Of a DNA stretch of 64,000 nt, positions 58,850-64,000 are shown piece by piece. Source of the stretch: Desulfoarculaceae bacterium (lineage in GTDB: Bacteria; Desulfobacterota; Desulfobulbia; Desulfobulbales; Desulfocapsaceae); assembly GCA_019429465.1 (NCBI GenBank), contig JAHYIV010000004.1:62001-126000 (forward strand), read 5' to 3'. The notes under the pieces were generated by a model. The model ran no database searches and was not told the origin of the DNA. It worked only from the letters and a program-made list of their open reading frames with translations. Position numbers and translations under genes: made by a program. Position 1 is the first letter of the stretch. Each line of letters starts with the position of its first letter.

Positions 58850-59767
58850 ATGGATCTCATTCGCAAATGGGTTCAGGCCCTTTTTTTCCTGCTCACCAAT
58901 GGGTTCTGGAATTTTCCGATCACCAGGGGAATCTACAAGGGTCCTCTAAAAATAGTCTGTTCGCCAGGGCTTAATTGTTATTCCTGCCCGGCTGCTACAA
59001 CCTATTGCCCGCTCGGTTCGCTGCAGCAGCTCCTCGGCGGGATCAGGATGGCCATTGAAAACGGGCAGTTTTTTTTCGGTTTTTATGTTGTTGGCACCAT
59101 GGGCGTAATCGGCGGCTTTGTGGGCCGGATGGTTTGCGGTTGGGCCTGTCCGTTTGGCCTCTTCCAGGAGCTGCTCCACAAAATTCCTTCACCTAAATTT
59201 GGCATCTGGCCACACCTGCGCTATGTCAAATACGTCCTTCTGGCCTTCATGGTCGTACTGCTGCCACTCTTTGTTCTTGATGAATTTGGCTTTGGCAGCA
59301 CGTGGTTCTGCAAATATTTATGTCCAGCCGGTACATTAGAGGCCGGCCTGCCCCTCCTTTATATGCAGCCAAGTCTTCGCGCGAACATCGGCCCTCTCTT
59401 CTATAATAAACTCTTTTTTCTCATTCTTTTTGTTGGCTGGGCTGTGCTGGCCAGCCGACCTTTTTGCCGAACAGCCTGCCCCCTGGGGGCTTTTTATGCC
59501 CTGTTCAGTAAAATAAAATTGGTCAAGCTCCACCTTGATCCCGCAAAATGTACTCACTGCGAAGCCTGCCATGCAGTCTGTCCCATGGGTGTTCGCTTTA
59601 ATGAGTCACCTGACGACATGGAATGCATATCGTGTCTTGCCTGCAGCAAGGCCTGCAAATTCAATGCGATCAGTCTTGAAATTGGCGGTGTATCTGCTGT
59701 AAACCAGCCAAAACAGAGTGCCCCCCGACTGAAAAAACCCACGCCAGCCCCTGATACTGCCCATTAA
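58850..59767 (+). CDS. NapH/CcoG-like membrane polyferredoxin
   Basis: 305 residues. About four to five membrane helices with Cys motifs at the faces (NCYSCPAA, CGWACPFG, CKYLCPAG, CRTACPLG) and two C-terminal [4Fe-4S] motifs (CTHCEACHAVCP, CISCLACSKACK). It moves electrons across the membrane, probably from quinol or ferredoxin to the periplasmic thiol partners encoded upstream. It starts 3 bp after the small CXXC gene. Confidence 0.88.
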   Translation: MDLIRKWVQALFFLLTNGFWNFPITRGIYKGPLKIVCSPGLNCYSCPAATTYCPLGSLQQLLGGIRMAIENGQFFFGFYVVGTMGVIGGFVGRMVCGWACPFGLFQELLHKIPSPKFGIWPHLRYVKYVLLAFMVVLLPLFVLDEFGFGSTWFCKYLCPAGTLEAGLPLLYMQPSLRANIGPLFYNKLFFLILFVGWAVLASRPFCRTACPLGAFYALFSKIKLVKLHLDPAKCTHCEACHAVCPMGVRFNESPDDMECISCLACSKACKFNAISLEIGGVSAVNQPKQSAPRLKKPTPAPDTAH

Positions 59768-59850
59768 TAACCCGTTGGGCGGATACATCACAGGATGCAC
59801 CGCATCCAGGATGGATTCCCATGCGGCGCATGGAAACCAGCAAAAAAACG

Positions 59851-60289
59851 ATGCCCTTTTCACCTTTCGCCGCCCGCCCACCCGTCACTGCGAGGCGCGC
59901 AGCAACGTGGCAGTCCAGAGAGGTGTGAGGCTACGGTCGCTAAAACCTCCTGCGTTACTTCACCCCCATTCACATGGGCCTGGTTCTCTGGATTGCTTCG
60001 CTGCCGCTCGCAAAGACGATGCCCCTTGCACCCTTCGCCGCCCGCCCACCCGTCACTGCGAGGCGCGCAGCAACGTGGCAGTCCAGGGAGGTGTGAGGCC
60101 ACGGTCACCAAGACCTCCTGCGTTACTTCACCCCCCTTTGCACAAACACGCCGCATCCTCTGGATTGCTTCGCTGCCGCTCGCAAAGACGGCCAGGCCAC
60201 GGTCGCTAAAACCTCCTGCGTTACTTCACCCCCCTTTGCACAAACACGCCGCATCCTCTGGATTGCTTTGCTGGCGCTCGCAAAGTCGC
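59851..60289 (+). repeat. ~168-bp tandem repeat, two full units and one partial
   Basis: Units begin near 59851 and 60018, with a partial third from about 60190. Each contains CGTCACTGCGAGGCGCGCAG, TGGATTGCTTCGCTGCCGCT and CTCCTGCGTTACTTCACCCC. The first and last belong to a common bacterial intergenic repeat type in which a TGCGAGG...CAATCC pair forms a hairpin. Unit 1 differs by an internal segment (ATGGGCCTGGTTCT). No gene here. Not a CRISPR: no spacer-repeat periodicity. Confidence 0.85.
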
Positions 60290-60317
60290 GTCAGGCGCCC
60301 TCTTCCGCCGGTAAAAT

Positions 60318-60357
60318 AAAAAAATCCTGCTCCGGTAAACCGGAGCAGGATTTTTTT
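60318..60357 (-). terminator. terminator of ppaC
   Basis: Perfect 18-bp stem (core ATCCTGCTCCGG) with TAAA loop, followed on the minus strand by a U run. About 60 bp past the ppaC stop; also suited to plus-strand use. Confidence 0.9.
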
Positions 60358-60415
60358 TACTGCACAATTTTTTCTTAGCCTTCAAGGCTTAGAAAAAATT
60401 TCTTTTGTTTTTAAA

Positions 60416-61345
60416 TCATGCACCAAAGGCATTCTGCAAGGGTGGTACGGTCTGTTTCTTGCGGCTCATCATGCCGCCTACCCACATAACTCCACCATCG
60501 ATCTTGCCCCCAAAGGCCTTCTCAATCATGGCCGGGTCATCGGAAAGGACAATCAGTTCGGTGCCTTCCTTGACAACATCGGTAAGCATGAACAGCACGG
60601 TATGACGTCCGTCCTTCTTGACATTCTCCAGGGCCTTCAGCAGGTCAGCACGGATACCGGCAACCTGATCGAGTGCGGCAAGCTCAAGCTGACCAATACC
60701 CACTTTCTTGCCGTTCATATCAAAGTCTTTGTAGTCACGGAAGACGAGATCTTTCATGGCATAGCCATCAATGGATGATTTGGCGCGAAGCATCTCCATG
60801 AACAGACCATCGGTATCCTCAACTCCGGCAACCTTCTTCAACTCGGCCACTGCGGCCTTGTCATCAGGGGTGCAGGTTGGGGATTTGAAATTAACGGTAT
60901 CGCTGAGAATAGCGGCCAGCATGCCACCGGCAATATCCTTGGGAATGGTCACACCGGCATCCTTGAACATCTTGTTGAGGACGGTGCCACTACAGCCCAC
61001 AGGCTCGGCACGGAACAGAATCGGCTGATTAGTGGTGATATCCCCAATCTTATGATGGTCAACAATGGCAACGATTTCAGCTGAAGTTATGTTGGCTGGA
61101 GCCTGTCCGATATCGCTGAAGTCCACCAGGGCAACTTTCTTGCCGGCAGCATCCATCATGGTCTCGGGAACAGCCAGACCAAAACGCTTCAGAACCACTG
61201 TCGACTCAGGATTGAGTTTATCGGACTCGATCTGCATGCAGGCTTTGGCGGGTTGGCCCTGGGCATTGAGAAGGGCAGCAAAGGCAATGGCTCCGGTTAC
61301 TGAATCGGTATCCGGGTTAGAGTGTCCTACTACACAAATTGTCAT
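60416..61345 (-). CDS. ppaC: manganese-dependent inorganic pyrophosphatase
   Basis: 309 residues from ATG 61345; the ATG 15 bp upstream overlaps the GGAGG site and is rejected. DHH-family motifs VVGHSNPDTDSV and IVDHHKIGD, and the C-terminal SRKKQ substrate loop (MMSRKKQTVPP). Hydrolyses PPi to phosphate using Mn2+ or Co2+; likely pulls biosynthesis forward in an energy-limited anaerobe. Length matches family II PPases (~310). Confidence 0.95.
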   Translation of the reverse strand: MTICVVGHSNPDTDSVTGAIAFAALLNAQGQPAKACMQIESDKLNPESTVVLKRFGLAVPETMMDAAGKKVALVDFSDIGQAPANITSAEIVAIVDHHKIGDITTNQPILFRAEPVGCSGTVLNKMFKDAGVTIPKDIAGGMLAAILSDTVNFKSPTCTPDDKAAVAELKKVAGVEDTDGLFMEMLRAKSSIDGYAMKDLVFRDYKDFDMNGKKVGIGQLELAALDQVAGIRADLLKALENVKKDGRHTVLFMLTDVVKEGTELIVLSDDPAMIEKAFGGKIDGGVMWVGGMMSRKKQTVPPLQNAFGA

Positions 61346-61703
61346 CGGGAATTCCTCCATACATAATGAATTATTTTAATCGACCAGAACGGACGATTTC
61401 CTAGACTGCTTATTATTTACATATACAAAATTCATATTTTGTTTTTATTCGCTATTTTTCCGCCACAATAGTGCCTTCATTATAGACAGTCAAGCAGAAA
61501 AGAGATACAAAAACTCTCCTACAATGCCACCTAACAGGAGTCCTGTCAACAAAAGCTTCGTGACTTTACCCTGCCCCTCAAGTATATTTCAGTTGTAAAA
61601 TTTAGAGGCCGTCACCAAAGCACATCTGCTTCTCTGATCTTTTCCACCTTGTTACAAACGGCTTCGCAAATACCCCTCTCTCCTTCAAAAAAGAGGTCTC
61701 TGT
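61346..61703. other. 358-bp gap, nothing recognised
   Basis: No RNA gene, repeat or strong hairpin seen between the divergent ppaC and the hypothetical protein gene. It must hold the promoters of both. Confidence 0.5.
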
Positions 61704-62618
61704 ATGATTCCACAGCCCAAACGATCCCGGTCTTTTCTTTTTCCTGCTTTTGTCCTGATATTCCTGGCAGCAGGCTCTTTCTTGTTCTTCTTCAACAGAG
61801 ACCGCTCACAGCCTCCGCCGCAGTTTTCTGCCACTTCTGAAGAATCACAGATTGATCCGGCATCCCTTTTTTCTCCTGACCGTGCAGGAACAGCCGATCC
61901 ATCGTCTCTTGCCGGGGAGGGATTAGATTACGAACCATCCGGCGACCGCAACAATCAAGTCGAATCCAGCCTTCTGCCCACCCTGCCGGATAAGGAACAA
62001 CTGCCCTTGGCCGCCCGGAAGATCCATGAATTTTACCAGTATCTCGATCAACAGGAATACATCCTGGCCGCTCATCTGGATGCTCCAAGCCATATCTACT
62101 TTACCAGACTGATTCAGAAATTACTCGATAGCCCGCCAATTGTTATCCGGGAAACGGATGACCTCTACACCATTCTCAAAAATAGAGCCCATTTATTTCG
62201 AGTTCTCGGCAAAGACGACACCCTGCTCCTCAAAGAAATCCTGCGTCGTGAAAAAGACAAGATTGAAGAGGTCGTGGCCAACTACGCCCTCCTGGCCGAA
62301 CATACAGATTCGCTGGACAACGACTTATCTCTCAAGATCTCTGACAACGCCATGTACGAATATTCCTGTTTCTTTCTCAACACCATGGGAGGAACGCTCT
62401 ACCTCGCCAGAAGAGATTCTCTGTCACGAATGCTTGTCAGTTACTATGCCCTCCTGATCGTCGACCAGGCCAATAAAAATGAAAAAAATATTCACGGCCT
62501 CAACCTCCAGCCCTCAATAGACCTGTTGACCGCGGAAATGGAAACCGGCGGCAATCAACTGTACTATAAAGAAGCATACCTCGACACCCTGTACAACCTG
62601 AAAGAAATATACCAATAG
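61704..62618 (+). CDS. hypothetical membrane-anchored protein
   Basis: 304 residues, not recognised. An N-terminal membrane helix (about 10-30), a Ser/Pro-rich linker (30-90), then an alpha-helical periplasmic domain rich in Leu/Glu/Lys. No catalytic motif found. It stands alone, reading away from ppaC. Confidence 0.6.
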   Translation: MIPQPKRSRSFLFPAFVLIFLAAGSFLFFFNRDRSQPPPQFSATSEESQIDPASLFSPDRAGTADPSSLAGEGLDYEPSGDRNNQVESSLLPTLPDKEQLPLAARKIHEFYQYLDQQEYILAAHLDAPSHIYFTRLIQKLLDSPPIVIRETDDLYTILKNRAHLFRVLGKDDTLLLKEILRREKDKIEEVVANYALLAEHTDSLDNDLSLKISDNAMYEYSCFFLNTMGGTLYLARRDSLSRMLVSYYALLIVDQANKNEKNIHGLNLQPSIDLLTAEMETGGNQLYYKEAYLDTLYNLKEIYQ

Positions 62619-62815
62619 ACACCTTCCCGTTAGCGCCTCACACCGCCTGCTGCGGCGATTGCCGGCGACACCCGGCGTTGATACCGATGGGGTTTTTCAG
62701 GGCACCGCGGGCGAGCCAACGGCGTCGCCCCTACGGATTTATCATGGCTGGCGGGTGATGTATATCCGCCCAACGGGGTATGTCGGGGGCTGAGTTCGTG
62801 ATTCTAAAAGTTTCA

Positions 62816-63382
62816 TCATTTGCGGCCCTGCTTCCATTTCCATGGGGGAACTGGATTTTTACTTTGCCATAACCCACGCCTGGCCGTTCTTGCCTCTTTT
62901 TCCAACTGCCTCCAGCCTCGACAGATCGGTTCCTGGCAATAGTAGATATGCACCCAGGCCAGCCCTTCTCTGAGCAGCTCTTCGTTGAGGGTACTCCCTT
63001 CCACTTTGACCACTGCTACCAGGCGACCATATTTATCCCAGGCCTTGGGCTGCAGCTCTACCCACCGTCCCTGGACACGATTTTTGGTAAAGGCCTTGGC
63101 CTTATGAGAAAATTCCTGCTGCCACTCCGGGGTGTCAATCCCCCAGAGACGGACTCGCAGTTTCTTCCCCTGGTAATTCACCTCCAGACTATCACCATCA
63201 ACGACCTTCATGACCCGGGCGGAGAAGACCTCATGAGAAAGTGTGGCCGCCGGGCATGACCCGTATCCAAGAATCAGAAAAAGACACAAGAATAGAGAGA
63301 AAAGGCCGGGAAGCCACAGGCACTGACGCTGAACCTTACGCCCCACCGCCAGCTCGTTATCAGGACAGAAGAAAGGTGGCAT
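62816..63382 (-). CDS. thermonuclease-like (SNase) secreted nuclease
   Basis: 188 residues from ATG 63382 (MPPFFCPDN), preceded by an AGAG-type weak site; a TTG at 63409 is an alternative start. A hydrophobic signal/anchor (about 30-48), then an SNase fold: ARVMKVVDGDSLEV, RVRLWGIDTPE (Asp and Arg catalytic region) and DKYGRLVAVV. Calcium-dependent hydrolysis of nucleic acids is the family activity. Foldback repeat copy 3 begins 4 bp beyond 63409. Confidence 0.88.
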   Translation of the reverse strand: MPPFFCPDNELAVGRKVQRQCLWLPGLFSLFLCLFLILGYGSCPAATLSHEVFSARVMKVVDGDSLEVNYQGKKLRVRLWGIDTPEWQQEFSHKAKAFTKNRVQGRWVELQPKAWDKYGRLVAVVKVEGSTLNEELLREGLAWVHIYYCQEPICRGWRQLEKEARTARRGLWQSKNPVPPWKWKQGRK

Positions 63383-63412
63383 CTTGTTTCTCTTTTTGCT
63401 ATGGTGCAAAGA

Positions 63413-63571
63413 TTGATGGTTTCGTAAAAACTCAATTTCTGGGATGGCTAAGTAAAAAGCGTCAAATGCGAGGCGCGCAAATTTCGAGGAATGAGGCGTA
63501 CTTGAGTACGCCGCAGTGACGAGATAATTTGCAGCAACGAAGCAGTTGGCGACTTTTTACGACGCCATCAA
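63413..63571 (+). repeat. foldback (MITE-like) repeat family A, copy 3
   Basis: 159-bp copy, same strand as copy 1, matching the inverted copy at 35964-36122 almost exactly. Its right end abuts the 5' end of a truncated PAS gene (63572 onward), suggesting that it inserted into, or deleted part of, that gene. Confidence 0.95.
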
Positions 63572-64000
63572 GATTAGAGGCCAGCGAAGAACGGATGCGC
63601 CTCTTTTTTGAGCGGCAGATCGTGGGCATGGATGGCCATCACCTCGCCGAAGAAAGGCTGGCTGCAGGTAAATGACAGGCTGTGCCGGATGCTGGGTTAT
63701 TCCCGCGAAGAGCTGCTGGGATTAAGCTGGGAGCAGCTCACCCAGTCCGATGACCTGCAAGCCGACCTCGCCCAGTTCGAGCGACTGCTCTCCGGCGCCA
63801 TTGATGAATATTCCCTGAAAAAGCGTCTTCTCCACAAGGACGGAGCCATCGTCTGGACGGAACTGTCCATCGGTTGCGTGCGCCTTGCTGACGGGACGGT
63901 GGATTATGTCCTGGCCCTGGCAGTGGATATCACCGAGGGCCAACGGGCCGTGGAAGATCTGCAGCTCACCCAGTCCTGCATCGACCGCCTGGCCATGGGA
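63572..64000 (+). pseudogene. PAS-domain sensor gene fragment, frameshifted, runs off the window
   Basis: Two frames read as one PAS domain. Frame one (from 63571): RLEASEERMRLFFERQIVGM. Frame two (from 63635): AITSPKKGWLQVNDRLCRMLGY, SREELLGLSWEQLTQ and so on to the window end. The junction GGC-ATGG-ATGG-CC holds a 4-bp tandem duplication; removing one ATGG joins VGM to AIT. The 5' part of the gene is missing, replaced by the foldback repeat. What follows (histidine kinase or other output) is outside the window. Confidence 0.8.

Noticed and set aside
59851-60289. CRISPR array
   Set aside because: Units are ~168 bp and contiguous, without short repeats and unique spacers; no cas genes.
59775-60319. 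Two overlapping frames of 144 and 174 codons
   Set aside because: They lie entirely within the tandem repeat and repeat the same peptide; no ribosome site.
1-64000. tRNA or rRNA genes
   Set aside because: I saw no cloverleaf-like T-loop (GGTTCGAATCC-type) context or rRNA stretches by eye; a tRNAscan run would be needed to be certain.

Overview
The window reads as a chromosomal segment of a Gram-negative anaerobe. Most likely it is a member of the Desulfobacterota (former Deltaproteobacteria, Desulfobulbales-like). This placement is an inference from gene content: lipid A genes (lpxB, lpxK, lpxC, lptE), a Wood-Ljungdahl carbonyl-branch cluster, several selenoproteins, a tetraheme cytochrome and an HdrA/MvhD electron-transfer module. 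I ran no database search.

Layout. 1-6 kb: tail of a molybdopterin-binding protein, a FecR/DUF6600 surface protein, lpxB with a Gfo/Idh oxidoreductase, then lpxK and lpxC. 7.7-12.8 kb: class II aldolase, tatC (frameshifted at a T9 tract), an L,D-transpeptidase, a Tat-signal M15-like peptidase and a GIY-YIG protein. 12.8-15.9 kb: an NtrC-type regulator and its PAS histidine kinase. 16.0-18.6 kb: a mobile island with an IS110 remnant, an IS256-type element with a nonsense codon, and a metallophosphoesterase. 18.8-37.0 kb, all on the minus strand: folD, cooS, a metF-acsD fusion, acsB, acsC, a giant fdhA fusion, hdrA and mvhD. 37.5-48.5 kb, plus strand: AI-2E transporter, M18 peptidase, lytic transglycosylase, MazG, rpsF-rpsR-DUF2232-rplI-dnaB, leuS, lptE. 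48.6-54.7 kb: transketolase (minus), then dus, rarA and a tetraheme cytochrome. 55-59.8 kb: a large membrane protein and a thiol-redox cassette (DsbB, DsbA-like, TlpA, CD1871A-like CXXC protein, NapH-like ferredoxin). 59.8-64 kb: repeats, ppaC, a hypothetical protein, a nuclease, and a broken PAS gene at the edge.

The centrepiece is the minus-strand C1 cluster. Three genes in a row (fdhA fusion, hdrA, mvhD) each look split by a TGA, but the TGA falls exactly where the families carry a redox Cys or Sec, the reading frame continues, and a hairpin follows. I call all three selenoproteins. A fourth, less expected candidate is the tetraheme cytochrome at 53.05 kb, where a Cys-Gly-TGA motif is followed by a near-ideal bacterial SECIS-like hairpin. 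The cluster also encodes a MetF domain joined to the corrinoid-protein subunit AcsD by a long Ala/Lys/Glu-rich linker. Together the genes suggest a formate dehydrogenase-HdrA-MvhD complex that exchanges electrons among formate, NAD(P)H and ferredoxin and feeds CO2 reduction into acetyl-CoA synthesis. fhs, acsE, cooC, metV and hdrBC are not in the window.

Dispersed repeats punctuate the region: a 159-183 bp foldback element (three copies), a ~164 bp element (two copies), a palindrome array after acsB, and a ~168 bp tandem repeat near 60 kb.
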